Positions 1-11,746 are shown, counted from the first letter of the stretch. The stretch: 38,246 nt of DNA from Gemmatimonadota bacterium (GCA_026713285.1 JAPOOT010000249.1:1-38246); one strand, 5' to 3'. The notes: generated by a model not told the origin, from the sequence alone. Made by a program: numbers and translations.

Positions 1-411
1 TACCGATCCGGCCATGTAGTACCCGAATACCATCCATGCGCCGCCCGCGACCATCGCGGCGAAGGCTGCGATCCGGCGGCTGGGAGCGGTCCCGTTCCCG
101 GTGCTCCGTCCGCCCCATGCCGCGATCGTTCCGACCAGGATCCCTTCGATCCCCTTGATGACGAGCGTCCACGGCGCCCAGATGAAGTAGCCGCCCAGCG
201 CGTCGGCCAGGGCGGAACCGACACCGCCCGCGAGGCCGCCGATTCGCCAGCCGAAGAGGAGGGCGATGGTCATGAGCATGGCGTCGCCCAGATTGATGTA
301 TCCCTGCGTAGCCGGATTGGGGATCCGTATGATCAGCGTCGCCAGCGTCATGAGCGCGATCATGAGCGAGGCCAGCGTCATCTTCCGGATTGTAATGTTC
401 ATCGCGGCCAT
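1..411 (-). CDS. ECF transporter S component (substrate-binding membrane subunit), C-terminus cut by window edge
   Basis: My reverse-strand translation MAAMNITIRKMTLASLMIALMTLATLIIRIPNPATQGYINLGDAMLMTIALLFGWRIGGLAGGVGSALADALGGYFIWAPWTLVIKGIEGILVG... is open to base 1. The INLGDAxLM...GGxAGGxGSALADxLGGYxIWAPxTLxIKGxEG pattern is typical of ECF-type S components. It is not in the ORF track because it runs off the edge. Confidence 0.8.
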   Translation of the reverse strand, partial: MAAMNITIRKMTLASLMIALMTLATLIIRIPNPATQGYINLGDAMLMTIALLFGWRIGGLAGGVGSALADALGGYFIWAPWTLVIKGIEGILVGTIAAWGGRSTGNGTAPSRRIAAFAAMVAGGAWMVFGYYMAGSV

Positions 412-416
412 TTTGC

Positions 417-839
417 TTATCCCTGCCAGTGGTACAGCATCAGGTAGACCAGCACACCGGTGACTGACACGTAAAGCCAGATCGGCAGGGTCCACCTCGC
501 CAGTGGCGCGTGACGCTCGAAACGGCCCGTCAGCGCGTGCCGCAGCGTCAGCACGACCATGGGCACGATGGCCGTCGCCAGGATCGTATGGCTGATCAGG
601 ATGGTGAAATACACGTAACGCGTCCAACCTTCGCCGGTGAAGGGCGTGCTTCCGTGATAGAAGTGGTAAATCAGATAGGTCGTGAGGAACAGGATCGACG
701 ACGCGACCGCACCCAGCATGCACGCTCTGTGTGCGGAGATTCTGCGTTTCCTGATGTTGATATAGCCCGCGACCAGAAAAGATGCGCTGACTGTGTTCAG
801 GCAGGCGTTCACCAGGGGGAGGTCGGAGATCTCCAGCAT
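417..839 (-). CDS. DUF420 family membrane protein (cytochrome oxidase assembly-associated)
   Basis: 140 aa, four-TM hydrophobic profile with H-rich motifs (SHTILA, YHFYHGSTPFTGEGWTRYVYFTILISHT) typical of DUF420; 4 bp downstream of the ctaB-like gene. Confidence 0.8.
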   Translation of the reverse strand: MLEISDLPLVNACLNTVSASFLVAGYINIRKRRISAHRACMLGAVASSILFLTTYLIYHFYHGSTPFTGEGWTRYVYFTILISHTILATAIVPMVVLTLRHALTGRFERHAPLARWTLPIWLYVSVTGVLVYLMLYHWQG

Positions 840-842
840 GCT

Positions 843-1688
843 TTATACCTTGTCATAGGCCATCACCGAGAACTGGACGAGCAGGAACACCAGGGACGCG
901 AAGAACAGGGTCCGGGCCGAAGCCAGGGTCCGGGTCACGGTCAGGTGAATGGCGAAAGCGAGCAGTCCCAGTCCGGCGGCGAGCGCGACGTAGAAATACA
1001 GGACACCGGCGATGCCGAGTATGGTCGGGACCAGGCTGAAAGCGGTCAGTGCCAGGCAGTTGATCAGGATCTGCACGCTCGTGAACCGGCCTTCGGGATC
1101 GACGGCGGGCAACAGTTGAAATCCTGCGCGGGCGTAGTCTTCGCGGAAGAGCCAGGCCAGCGCGAGGGCGTGGGGCATCTGCCAGAGGAAGAGGATGGCG
1201 AAGAGGACGCCGGCCTCCAGCCCCAGGTCGTTCCGGGCCGCAGCCCATCCCGTCACCGGGGGCAACGCGCCCGGGACCGCGCCGAATACGGTCGACAGCG
1301 TCGTGCGGTGTTTGAGCGGCGTGTATAGAAAAAGGTAGGTGGCGGTAATCGCCGCGGTGACCGAGCAGCTCAGCAGGTTGACCACCAGCGCCAGGTACAG
1401 CAGGCCCGCGGCCGTGATGGCCACGCCGAACCCGAGGGCCTGCGCGGGCCGCAACTTCCCCGCGGGGAGCGGACGCGACCGGGTTCGACGCATCAGCGCG
1501 TCCCGGTCTCTTTCCAAGAACTGGTTCAGGGCGAGCGTGCCCCCGGCCGCCAGGGCGGTTCCGGCCAGCGTATGCAGCAGTAGCAGCCAGTCCACCGGTC
1601 CGTCGGAACCCAGGTAGAACCCGACGCAGGTGGTCAGAACCAGCATGATGACCAGGCCGGGCTTGGTCAGGGCGATGAAGTCCTTCAT
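843..1688 (-). CDS. ctaB: Protoheme IX farnesyltransferase (heme O synthase)
   Basis: 281 aa UbiA-superfamily; NQFLERDRDALMRRTRSRPLPAGKL and YTPLKHRTTLSTVFGAVPGALPPVTGW are heme O synthase signatures. Confidence 0.93.
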   Translation of the reverse strand: MKDFIALTKPGLVIMLVLTTCVGFYLGSDGPVDWLLLLHTLAGTALAAGGTLALNQFLERDRDALMRRTRSRPLPAGKLRPAQALGFGVAITAAGLLYLALVVNLLSCSVTAAITATYLFLYTPLKHRTTLSTVFGAVPGALPPVTGWAAARNDLGLEAGVLFAILFLWQMPHALALAWLFREDYARAGFQLLPAVDPEGRFTSVQILINCLALTAFSLVPTILGIAGVLYFYVALAAGLGLLAFAIHLTVTRTLASARTLFFASLVFLLVQFSVMAYDKV

Positions 1689-1816
1689 GGACAGGCCTCC
1701 CCGGCCTGATGGATGGCCGCTTCAACGGTGAACTGCAGCGCCGAAGCCCTTAAGATGGAAGCGGCGTCCGGCCCGTTCTCCGTCCCGCGGCATGCCCGGG
1801 GCTGTCGTTCGCGAAC

Positions 1817-2317
1817 TCAGACAGAGACGTTCATGGTCAGCAGGATCAGGCCCAGCAGTACCGCCGCAGCGAAAAGCACGGCGCCCACGATACCCGACGC
1901 CCTGGACTTGAAACCGATACTGCCGTCATCGAGGACCCGGGGTTCCAGCAGCCTGACCGCGTGGTGCACGATTAGCGCGATGACGATCAGGAGCTTGACG
2001 GTCATCAGCGCTTCGTAGCCCGGGGGAAGCAGTGGATATAGCTCCGGATGGGACGACATCGCCCGGGCGGCCAACCCATCCATGATCCGGTTGTACAGGC
2101 TGAACGAACCGCTCACGACCAGGATGATGATCGCCGTCCAGGAAACGCGCCGGAATATGGCGCCGGTCCTGCGCATGATCTCCACGCGCTCCTCCGATGC
2201 CCTGCCCGACCGGAGCGCCGGGGTGAGCGCGACGAGGACGTAGAAGAAACCGCCCGCCCAGAGTACAACGCCCAGTACGTGCAGCCACATCCACAGTATC
2301 TTCGTATCAAACAGCAT
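1817..2317 (-). CDS. CopD-like / copper-resistance D-domain integral membrane protein
   Basis: Translation from internal ATG (cat at 2315-2317): MLFDTKILWMWLHVLGVVLWAGGFFYVLVALTPAL...; WLHVLGVVLWAGG and several TM segments. The longer ORF start at 2539 looks non-coding. Confidence 0.65.
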   Translation of the reverse strand: MLFDTKILWMWLHVLGVVLWAGGFFYVLVALTPALRSGRASEERVEIMRRTGAIFRRVSWTAIIILVVSGSFSLYNRIMDGLAARAMSSHPELYPLLPPGYEALMTVKLLIVIALIVHHAVRLLEPRVLDDGSIGFKSRASGIVGAVLFAAAVLLGLILLTMNVSV

Positions 2318-2470
2318 AACCGTCTTCCTCCCATTCCTGAGCGGACCGTCTAACGGCCGCGGATCCGTGCGTCGAGGTCGAGGCCGCACGTGTTGGCCGG
2401 CGGCCTGCAGACTCCTGCAAAATGCCCGGTTCGGACCGTTGCTGTCAATCTGTTTTTGACTGCGCCGAAC

Positions 2471-2516
2471 CGCGTGACAACCGATTGAAAGCACGCGTGA
2501 CAACCGACTGAAAGCA
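2471..2516 (+). repeat. Two tandem 23-bp direct repeats (cgcgtgacaaccgaYtgaaagca)
   Basis: Copies at 2471-2493 and 2494-2516 differ at one position; they end 1 nt before a consensus -35 box. Confidence 0.9.
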
Positions 2517-2517
2517 G

Positions 2518-2545
2518 TTGACATAAGACGCCCGCGCACTATAAT
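2518..2545 (+). promoter_or_regulatory. Perfect-consensus sigma70-type promoter TTGACA-N16-TATAAT upstream of ROK gene
   Basis: TTGACA at 2518-2523, 16-nt spacer, TATAAT at 2540-2545. Confidence 0.8.
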
Positions 2546-2553
2546 TACTGCAT

Positions 2554-2585
2554 GCTTTCCTGCAAAGCCGGAAGGCGGTTTTTTT
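2554..2585 (+). terminator. Terminator-like hairpin followed by T7, immediately downstream of the promoter (possible attenuator or 5' stem-loop)
   Basis: GCTTTCC (2554-2560), 9-nt loop, GGAAGGC (2570-2576; one G-U pair), then GG and seven T (2579-2585). Confidence 0.5.
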
Positions 2586-2616
2586 AACTGCCGGATCCAT
2601 TCCCAGACCCGCGACC

Positions 2617-3615
2617 ATGTCCCAGCCAGACCGGAACGCCCCTTACCTTCTGGGCCACGACGTCGGCGGAACCAAGCTGGCCGTGGTAATCGCCGACCGG
2701 AACGGGAACATCCTGCACAAAGTCCGGCGGCCGACGGAAGCCGAGCGGGGACCGGAAGCCGTGGTGGCGACGCTGGTGGAGATGTCCCGCGAAGCCATGG
2801 CGCGCGCCTGCCTCTCTTCGTCGGACCTGGCCGGTGTCGGCGTTAGTTGCGGCGGCCCCCTGGACACGGAAACCGGCGTGGTCTACGCGCCGCCCAATCT
2901 CCCGGGCTGGGACGAGGTACCGCTTAAAGCGTGGCTCGAAGATGCGCTGTCGCTGCCGGCTTACGTCGAAAACGACGCCAACGCCGGCGCCCTGGCGGAG
3001 TGGTCCTTCGGGGCAGGCCGGGGCTTCCGCCACATGGTATACATGACCATGAGCACCGGCATCGGCGGCGGCATCATACTCGACGGCAGGCTCTACCGCG
3101 GTCCGAACGACACGGCCGGCGAAGTGGGGCACATGACCATCGTCGAGAACGGTCCGGCCTGCGGTTGCGGAAAGCGCGGTTGCCTCGAGTCCCTGTGTTC
3201 GGGACCATCGATCGCCAGGCGGGCCCGGGAGAAGGCGCAAGCGGCGCCGGACTCGCTCCTGATCGCACTCGCAGGCGGCGACCCGGACCGCATTACGGCG
3301 GAAACCGTCATGGACGCGGCCAGGAAAAACGACCCGTGCGCCCGGGAAATCGTGGATGAGACGGCACGGTACATGGCCGCCGGACTGGGGAACATCGTGA
3401 ATATGCTGAACCCGGAAATCATTGTAGTCGGCACCATCCTGGTCAAAGCCGGGGATCTGCTCCTGGAACCCATTCGCGAATACCTTCGGCGCGAAACCTG
3501 GGAGCGGGTCTACGACACGGTGCGCGTCGAGCCCGCCGGACTGGGAGACGAAGTGGGCGATCTCGCCGCCATTGCCGTGATCAGGCAGGCGGTGCAAACT
3601 GAAGGGAGCGGCTAG
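2617..3615 (+). CDS. ROK family sugar kinase / glucokinase-like protein
   Basis: 332 aa; GHDVGGTKLAVVIAD, ENDANAGALAEWSFGAGRG, STGIGGGIILDGRLYRG, GHMTIVENGPACGCGKRGCLESLCSG (ROK zinc motif). Confidence 0.93.
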   Translation: MSQPDRNAPYLLGHDVGGTKLAVVIADRNGNILHKVRRPTEAERGPEAVVATLVEMSREAMARACLSSSDLAGVGVSCGGPLDTETGVVYAPPNLPGWDEVPLKAWLEDALSLPAYVENDANAGALAEWSFGAGRGFRHMVYMTMSTGIGGGIILDGRLYRGPNDTAGEVGHMTIVENGPACGCGKRGCLESLCSGPSIARRAREKAQAAPDSLLIALAGGDPDRITAETVMDAARKNDPCAREIVDETARYMAAGLGNIVNMLNPEIIVVGTILVKAGDLLLEPIREYLRRETWERVYDTVRVEPAGLGDEVGDLAAIAVIRQAVQTEGSG

Positions 3616-3619
3616 GACT

Positions 3620-4933
3620 TTGGACTGGAACGCGATGGGGCGGGAAGCCGTACAACTGCTTAGCGAGTACCTGCGGATCGACACGACGAATCCTCCGGGC
3701 AACGAGGACCGCGCGACCGCCTTCCTGGACCGTGTCCTTACCGAAGAAGGCATCGACTGCCAGGTCCACCAATCCGCTCCGGGCCGGTCCAACCTCTACG
3801 CGAGACTGAGAGGGGACGATTCGAAGCGGGCCGTCGTGTTGCTGAGTCACAGCGACGTGGTTCCCGCCGATCGTGCGTACTGGTCGGTCGACCCCTTCGC
3901 CGGGTTGGTCAGGGACGGATACATCTGGGGACGGGGCGCGCTGGACATGAAGAACCTGGGCATCGCCGAACTGGTGGTGTTTCTCGCGCTGCACAGGAAC
4001 CGTTTTCCCCTGAAACGGGACGTCGTATTTCTCGTCACCGCCGACGAGGAGGCCGGCGGAGCGGCCGGCGCCCGCTGGATCACCCGGAACCGGCCGGAAC
4101 TCGTCTCGGACGCGGAGTTTCTGATCAATGAAAGCGGCAAGGGCCGGCTCGAAAATGGCAGGGCCGTCTATTCCATCGACATCACCGAGAAATCGCCTTT
4201 CTGGATCCGCCTGGTCGCCCGCGGCGAACCAGGCCACGGTTCCCGCCCGAAACCCCATTCCGCCGTTAACCGGCTCATACGCGCCCTGAACGCCATCATG
4301 GCCTACACGCCGCCCATCAAGGTGACGGACGCGGCCGAGCGGTACTTCAAAGGCATCGCGCACCTGCAGAAAGACGGTTACCGCGAACGATTCGCGAATA
4401 TCAGGGAGTCCGTCCGGGACGGCCGGTTCCTGTCGGACCTGATCCGTAACCAGCATTACGCGGCGATTCTCCGCAATACCATCTCGATAACCATGTTGCA
4501 GGGCAGCGACAAAATCAATATCATACCCCAGGCGGCGACGGCCGAACTGGACTGCAGGCTGCTTCCGGGTGAAGATCCCGGAGACTTCGTCCGGGACTTG
4601 AAAAACGTGGTCGGCGACGACGGGATCGAAATGGAGACCATACTGAACTTCGGGAACACGTCCTCACCCTTCGATTCGCACCTGGTCGACGCGGTGCGCG
4701 ACGTCGTATCCCGGCACCATGAGCGCGCGGAGGTCGTACCGAACATTCTCTCGGGTTTTACGGACAGCCACTACTTCCGAGAGCTGGGTATACACTGCTA
4801 CGGCTTCATGCCTTTTCTGCTGGTCGACGAAGAACTTCGACGTATCCACGGCAACGACGAACGCATCTCCGTGGAGAACATGGAACGGGGCCCGAGGATG
4901 CTCTACGAAGTAATGGAAGAACTCTGCGGCTGA
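3620..4933 (+). CDS. M20/M25/M40 family metallo-hydrolase (peptidase)
   Basis: 437 aa; LLSHSDVVPAD, WGRGALDMKNLG, TADEEAGG motifs. Start may be TTG 3620 or ATG 3635. Confidence 0.9.
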   Translation: MDWNAMGREAVQLLSEYLRIDTTNPPGNEDRATAFLDRVLTEEGIDCQVHQSAPGRSNLYARLRGDDSKRAVVLLSHSDVVPADRAYWSVDPFAGLVRDGYIWGRGALDMKNLGIAELVVFLALHRNRFPLKRDVVFLVTADEEAGGAAGARWITRNRPELVSDAEFLINESGKGRLENGRAVYSIDITEKSPFWIRLVARGEPGHGSRPKPHSAVNRLIRALNAIMAYTPPIKVTDAAERYFKGIAHLQKDGYRERFANIRESVRDGRFLSDLIRNQHYAAILRNTISITMLQGSDKINIIPQAATAELDCRLLPGEDPGDFVRDLKNVVGDDGIEMETILNFGNTSSPFDSHLVDAVRDVVSRHHERAEVVPNILSGFTDSHYFRELGIHCYGFMPFLLVDEELRRIHGNDERISVENMERGPRMLYEVMEELCG

Positions 4934-4955
4934 CACCGAATTGAGGAGACGTAAC

Positions 4956-5918
4956 ATGGAAGCGATTCGTATTCACGAGTTTGGCGAACCAGGCGTTATG
5001 AACCTCGAATCCTGCCCGGACCTCCAGGCCGGCCACGGGCAGATCCTGGTGGACCTGCGGGCCGCCGGCGTGAATCCGGTGGACACCTATATCCGCGCGG
5101 GCACTTACGCCATGAAACCCGACCTGCCGTTCACGCCGGGCATGGACGGTGCCGGCACCGTGGCCGCGGTCGGTGACGATACTGCCCACGTCTCCGTGGG
5201 CGACCGGGTGTACCTGGCCGGCACGCTCACCGGTACCTACGCATCCCAGGCCCTTTGTTCCGCGAACCAGGTCCATCCGCTGCCGGAGAACGTGTCATTC
5301 GCCCAAGGCGCGGGGGTTTACGTGCCGTACGCGACGGCCTGGCGCGGCCTTTTTCAGCGGGCGTCGGGCCGGGCCGGAGAAACCGTACTCGTTCACGGCG
5401 CCAGTGGCGGAGTCGGCATCGCGGCCGTACAGCTCGCGCGGGCGGCCGGCATGACGGTCATCGGGACGGCCGGTTCCGAACGTGGCGCGGCCCTGGTATC
5501 GGAACAGGGCGCCCATCACGTGGTCGATCATCATGAAGCCGACTACACGGATCAGATCATGAATCTCACCGGCGGCCGGGGCGTCGACGTGATCATGGAA
5601 ATGCTGGCGAACGTCAATCTGGACAGGGACCTGAACATGCTGGCCTTCGGCGGCAGAGTCGTCGTCATCGGAAACCGGGGCGTGATCGAGATCAACCCCC
5701 GGGACGCCATGGCACGCGACGCCAGTATCCTGGGCATGGTCCTGCTGCTGGCCCCGGAGGAAGACCTGGCCGCGATCCACGCCGGGTTGTACGCCGGGCT
5801 GGAAAACGGAACCCTCAACCCGGTGGTCGGCAAGGCGTTGCCGCTGGCCGAAGCGGCGCAGTCCCATGTCGCCGTGATGGAACCGGGCGCATACGGAAAA
5901 ATCGTCCTGTTACCCTGA
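4956..5918 (+). CDS. NADPH:quinone oxidoreductase-like MDR (zinc-independent alcohol dehydrogenase superfamily)
   Basis: MEAIRIHEFGEPGVMNLE..., AAGVNPVDTYIRAG, PGMDGAGTV, VHGASGGVGIAAVQLARAAG. ATG at 4956, with GAGG just upstream. Confidence 0.9.
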   Translation: MEAIRIHEFGEPGVMNLESCPDLQAGHGQILVDLRAAGVNPVDTYIRAGTYAMKPDLPFTPGMDGAGTVAAVGDDTAHVSVGDRVYLAGTLTGTYASQALCSANQVHPLPENVSFAQGAGVYVPYATAWRGLFQRASGRAGETVLVHGASGGVGIAAVQLARAAGMTVIGTAGSERGAALVSEQGAHHVVDHHEADYTDQIMNLTGGRGVDVIMEMLANVNLDRDLNMLAFGGRVVVIGNRGVIEINPRDAMARDASILGMVLLLAPEEDLAAIHAGLYAGLENGTLNPVVGKALPLAEAAQSHVAVMEPGAYGKIVLLP

Positions 5919-6020
5919 ACCACGGACACGATCCGTACGCCGGCCGGCCCGAACCGGGCGTCCTGGCGCCGGCACGGACCACGCGTTCACGCCGCTGCGC
6001 GGCGCACAAAGGAAACCGCC

Positions 6021-7148
6021 ATGGCTAATCCTCTCGTCCAACTCGCACGGCACGGCCAGAGCTTCTGGCTGGACAACATCAGCCGCGACCTGATCGCATC
6101 GGGCCGGTTGAGCAGACTGATCGAGGAGGACGGGCTGAAGGGCATGACCTCGAATCCGGCTATTTTCGAGAAAGCCATCATGGGGAGTACGGATTACGAC
6201 GACGACATCGGGCTGATGGCGGCGCAGGGACGCAACGCCGTGGAAATCTACGAGGCACTTGCGGTTGCGGATATACGGCAGGCCGCCGACCGGCTGTCCG
6301 CCGTGTATGACGCCACCGAAGGCGCCGACGGTTACGTGAGTCTGGAGGTATCCCCGGAACTCGCTGATGACACTGCGGGAACAGTCGCCGAAGCCCGACG
6401 GCTGTGGGAGGAAGTGGACCGCGGGAACGTCATGATCAAAGTACCGGCGACCCGGGCGGGCATACCGGCCGTTCGTCGGTTGATCGGCGAGGGATTGAAT
6501 ATCAACGTAACGCTGCTGTTCTCCAGGGCCGTGTACGAGACCGTGGCCGAAGCCTACATCGGCGGGCTCGAGGACCGCCTTGCCGCGGGGAGAGCGATCG
6601 GCGGCACGGCGAGCGTGGCCAGTTTCTTCATCAGCCGGATCGATACGCTCGTCGACGCATTGCTGGCCGAACGGGAAGCGCAGGCCGACGATCCGGAGGT
6701 ACGTGCCATGATCCGGGGCCTGATCGGCAAGACGGCCATCGCCAACGGCAAGACGACCTACCAACTGTACAAGGCGCTGTACGCGACGCCGCGCTGGAAC
6801 GCGCTGGCCGAAAAAGGCGCCAGGCCGCAAAGGCTGCTGTGGGCCAGCACGAGTACCAAGAACCCTGACTACCGGGACGTGCTGTACGTCGAAGAATTGA
6901 TTGGAAAAGACACCATCAATACGCTGCCCGATGAAACCCTGGGCGCCTTCCGCGATCACGGGCGCCTGTCCGACACCCTTGAAGCCCACATCGACGAAGC
7001 CGGATCGGTTCTGGCCAATGTGGAGAAAGCCGGAATCTCGATGGAACGGGTATCCGACCAGCTTGTGGAAGAAGGGGTGATGAAATTCGTGGACCCCTTC
7101 GTGAAACTGATGGAAGCCATAGAACAAAAGCGTCTGCAGCCGGCCTGA
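6021..7148 (+). CDS. tal: Transaldolase
   Basis: 375 aa; [74 protein letters not shown]. Confidence 0.95.
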   Translation: MANPLVQLARHGQSFWLDNISRDLIASGRLSRLIEEDGLKGMTSNPAIFEKAIMGSTDYDDDIGLMAAQGRNAVEIYEALAVADIRQAADRLSAVYDATEGADGYVSLEVSPELADDTAGTVAEARRLWEEVDRGNVMIKVPATRAGIPAVRRLIGEGLNINVTLLFSRAVYETVAEAYIGGLEDRLAAGRAIGGTASVASFFISRIDTLVDALLAEREAQADDPEVRAMIRGLIGKTAIANGKTTYQLYKALYATPRWNALAEKGARPQRLLWASTSTKNPDYRDVLYVEELIGKDTINTLPDETLGAFRDHGRLSDTLEAHIDEAGSVLANVEKAGISMERVSDQLVEEGVMKFVDPFVKLMEAIEQKRLQPA

Positions 7149-7191
7149 TCGCCTGCTGAGTTTATATCGTCGGAGACCAGGGGAGGCGCGC

Positions 7192-8148
7192 ATGCAGTTG
7201 GGCATGGTCGGACTCGGCCGGATGGGCGGCAACATGACGCGGCGGTTGCTGCGCGGCGGCCACGAAGTCGTCGCGTACGACCGGGACAGCGCAGCGGTCG
7301 GCCGGGCGGAACAAGAAGGCGCTACCGGCGCATCCACGCTGCGCGATCTCGTGGCCGGTCTCCACGCGCCCCGCGCGGTCTGGATCATGGTGCCGGCCGG
7401 CGACGTCACGGAACGGACCATTGACGAACTGGCCGAAGCACTGTTTCCGGGCGATACCGTCATCGACGGAGGAAACACCTATTTCAAGGACGACGTCGCC
7501 CGCGCCGAGAAACTGTCCGCCCGCAAGCTGCACTACGTCGACGTGGGTACCAGCGGTGGCGTCTGGGGCCTTGAGAGAGGCTATTGCATGACCATCGGAG
7601 GTCCCGCGGGGATCGTCGAACGCCTGGACCCGCTTTTCCGGACGCTGGCCCCCGGTCCCGGCTCAAACGCCCGGAAGGGCTATGTACACGTGGGACCGGC
7701 GGGCGCGGGGCACTTCGTCAAGATGATCCATAACGGGATCGAATACGGCATGATGCAGGCCTTTGCCGAGGGCCTTGAAATCCTCCGGGAATCCGGGTCA
7801 GACCGCGTGGACCCGCGCCATCGGTACGACCTGGACCTGCACGACATAGCCGAAGTATGGCGGCACGGGAGCGTGGTCAGTTCCTGGCTACTGGATCTTC
7901 TTGAGATTTCCCTGCGGGAGGACCGGGACCTGTCGGCCTATTCCGGATACGTGCAGGACTCCGGGGAGGGCAGGTGGACCGTGCAGACGGCCATCGAAGA
8001 AGACGTGCCCGCCCACGTGCTCACGGCCTCGCTGTTCACCAGGTTCCAGTCGCGTCAGGACGATTCCTACGCGGCGCGGGTGCTTTCGGCCCTGCGCCAC
8101 CAGTTCGGAGGACACGTGGAACAGAAGCGGAACGGGGGAGGACCGTGA
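7192..8148 (+). CDS. gnd: 6-phosphogluconate dehydrogenase (short, decarboxylating type)
   Basis: 318 aa; [76 protein letters not shown]. Confidence 0.93.
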   Translation: MQLGMVGLGRMGGNMTRRLLRGGHEVVAYDRDSAAVGRAEQEGATGASTLRDLVAGLHAPRAVWIMVPAGDVTERTIDELAEALFPGDTVIDGGNTYFKDDVARAEKLSARKLHYVDVGTSGGVWGLERGYCMTIGGPAGIVERLDPLFRTLAPGPGSNARKGYVHVGPAGAGHFVKMIHNGIEYGMMQAFAEGLEILRESGSDRVDPRHRYDLDLHDIAEVWRHGSVVSSWLLDLLEISLREDRDLSAYSGYVQDSGEGRWTVQTAIEEDVPAHVLTASLFTRFQSRQDDSYAARVLSALRHQFGGHVEQKRNGGGP

Positions 8149-8798
8149 TCCAGATCTCGCCATCCATCCTGTCGGCGGATTTCACCCGGCTGGCCGAGGA
8201 GGTCCGTGCGGTGGAACGCGCCGGCGCAGACCGGATACATATCGACGTCATGGATGGCCGGTTCGTGCCGAATATCTCCATGGGGCCCTTCATCGTCGAG
8301 GCAATCGACTCCCTCACGGACCTGCCGCTCGAAGCCCACCTGATGATCGAGGAACCGGACCGGTACGTCGGAGTGTTCATGGACGCCGGGGCGGACGTGA
8401 TTATCGTGCACCAGGAGAACACCCCCCACCTCCACAGGGTGGTGCAGTCCGTCAGGGAACGGGGCATTCAGGCCGGGGTCGCCCTGAATCCGGCCACGCC
8501 CGCACACGTCCTCGACGAGATCATCGACGAACTCGATCTCGTCCTTGTCATGTCCGTCAACCCGGGGTTCTCGGGGCAACGGTTCATCGATTCCGTACTG
8601 CCGAAGATCCGGCAGGTCCGAGGGACCATATCGGACCGGGGACTCGAATGCGACCTGGAGGTGGACGGCGGCGTGAACGCCGATACAGCGCCCGACGCCG
8701 TGTCGGCCGGCGTAAACATCCTGGTGGCCGCCACGGCCGTATTCAAGCATCCGGACGGTGTCGCGGACGGTATTCGGCTGTTGCGAGAATGCGCCTGA
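8145..8798 (+). CDS. rpe: Ribulose-phosphate 3-epimerase
   Basis: GTG start at 8145 overlapping the gnd stop (GTGA). [62 protein letters not shown]. Confidence 0.94.
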   Translation: MIQISPSILSADFTRLAEEVRAVERAGADRIHIDVMDGRFVPNISMGPFIVEAIDSLTDLPLEAHLMIEEPDRYVGVFMDAGADVIIVHQENTPHLHRVVQSVRERGIQAGVALNPATPAHVLDEIIDELDLVLVMSVNPGFSGQRFIDSVLPKIRQVRGTISDRGLECDLEVDGGVNADTAPDAVSAGVNILVAATAVFKHPDGVADGIRLLRECA

Positions 8799-8837
8799 CC
8801 TCAGGCGTCCCGTTCGCCCCGGAACACCGCTTCACCG

Positions 8838-10223
8838 TCAGACTACCGCCCTTTTCCAGGTTCCCTTGAAGAAGCGCTTGAGTGTAAGCAGGCCCTGCAA
8901 TACCGCCGCCGCGAGCCAGGCGATCCATATGCCCGTCACGTCCAGCCCGAGGGGAAAGGCGAGGACGTAGGAAAACACGAGCATGATGCCCCACTGCGAG
9001 AACAGCGTGTAGTACAGGGACGGCCGGGTCTCGCCGCCGCCGGCCAGCACGCCGCTGGCCACGATGGACAGTGCGGAGAATACCTGGGCGATAGCAAAGA
9101 AACGCAGCATGACGGAGCTGATGCTAAGGACCATCTCGTCCGTCGTGAATACGGCTGCGATCGCATGGGCGAATATCCAGATCAAGGCCGAACCGGCCCC
9201 GATCATGACCATGCAGAGCAGGATCGTCTGCCCGCCATATTGCTCGGCCGACCGGATCTGGCGTCCGCCGAGCCTTTGCCCGACCAGGGAGGTCGCCGCG
9301 ACAGAGAAGGCCAGGGCGGGCATGATCGCGAAGAGGCGGATCTGAAAACCCATAGTCAGGGCCGCGATGGCCGCCGTGGGCCGGTTCACCCCAGATATCA
9401 CCCGGTACAGGAGCACACGGGCCCCGTTTCTGAAGAACCCCGACGCGCCCGATGGAAGACCGATGTCGAGCATGCGGGACATGATGCCCCAGTCCGGTTT
9501 CAAGCGCCATTTCCTCGAGAGACGTACCTGTCCGCGGCCCCGGATCAGGATCGCCATCCCGATGACGCATCCCGCCAGCCGGGAGATGATCATGCCCACG
9601 GCCGCGCCGGCCACGCCCATTGCGGGCATTCCCCAGGTTCCGAAGATTAGCGCGTAGGACGTCGCGCATTTGACGATTATGACGATGACGGAGATCTTCA
9701 GCGGGGTGCGGGTGTCGCCGACGCCTCCGAAGATGGCGCTCATCACGTAGTTGAGGATCATGAAGATCATGCCGGCGAAATAGAGTCTCAGGAAAAGGAT
9801 GCCGTGGGCAAGCACCTCTTCCGGAGCGCCGAGGAGGACCAGCGCGGGCCGGGTGAGCACGATGCTGACGGCCGCGAGACCCAGGGCCAGGTATATACCC
9901 ATCAGGATCGCCTGCTGGCCGGTCCGGCTTACGTCGCCGTGCCTGCCCGCCCCGTAGTACTGGGCCACCAGCGTCCTCGTTCCCCCGGTGATCGAAATGG
10001 CCATGACCATGACGATAAACACGATCTGCCGGCTCATGCCGATGGCGGAGATCGCCGCGGGACCGATGAATCCCACGAGGTATATGTCGACGAGACCTTC
10101 GGTGGCGTCGATGAGCGAAGCGACGACGACGGGCCAGGCGATGGCCCAGACGTGGCGCAGTACCCGGGAAGGCGGAACTTCGTTTTCGGCCGGTTTCGGG
10201 GAAACGGCGTCATGGTCGGGCAT
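8838..10223 (-). CDS. MATE family efflux transporter
   Basis: ATG at 10223 (MPDHDAVSPKPAENE...); multi-TM, with GGTRTLVAQYYGAGR, FGGVGDTRTPLKISV, ATSLVGQRLG. Confidence 0.88.
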   Translation of the reverse strand: MPDHDAVSPKPAENEVPPSRVLRHVWAIAWPVVVASLIDATEGLVDIYLVGFIGPAAISAIGMSRQIVFIVMVMAISITGGTRTLVAQYYGAGRHGDVSRTGQQAILMGIYLALGLAAVSIVLTRPALVLLGAPEEVLAHGILFLRLYFAGMIFMILNYVMSAIFGGVGDTRTPLKISVIVIIVKCATSYALIFGTWGMPAMGVAGAAVGMIISRLAGCVIGMAILIRGRGQVRLSRKWRLKPDWGIMSRMLDIGLPSGASGFFRNGARVLLYRVISGVNRPTAAIAALTMGFQIRLFAIMPALAFSVAATSLVGQRLGGRQIRSAEQYGGQTILLCMVMIGAGSALIWIFAHAIAAVFTTDEMVLSISSVMLRFFAIAQVFSALSIVASGVLAGGGETRPSLYYTLFSQWGIMLVFSYVLAFPLGLDVTGIWIAWLAAAVLQGLLTLKRFFKGTWKRAVV

Positions 10224-10418
10224 GGCGTTCAATGTATGCGCCGGACAGCGAATCGGCAAGGTAATTCAGCGGCTGGACTGCGCCTGCCCAAGTTGTTGTC
10301 TGAACGGCAGATAAGAAAACAGATGACAGGACAGACGGTACGCTGTATATCTACTCTGTAACAATCCGCAACCCGCATTCGGACATACTGATGGGTCAGG
10401 CTGTATCGAGCAGGAGGC

Positions 10419-11720
<1,302 letters not shown>

Positions 11721-11746
11721 GGCGGTCGATCCGCCCGGACGACAAA

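Noticed and set aside
2584-3792. 402-aa minus-strand ORF opposite the ROK gene
   Set aside because: High-GC shadow ORF; ROK motifs on the plus strand are unambiguous.
5910-7478. 522-aa minus-strand ORF opposite transaldolase and 6PGDH
   Set aside because: Spans two convincing plus-strand enzymes and shows no domain-like pattern.
8838-10223. MATE transporter as part of a natural-product or resistance cluster
   Set aside because: Neighbours are pentose-phosphate genes and a binding protein; no biosynthetic genes nearby.
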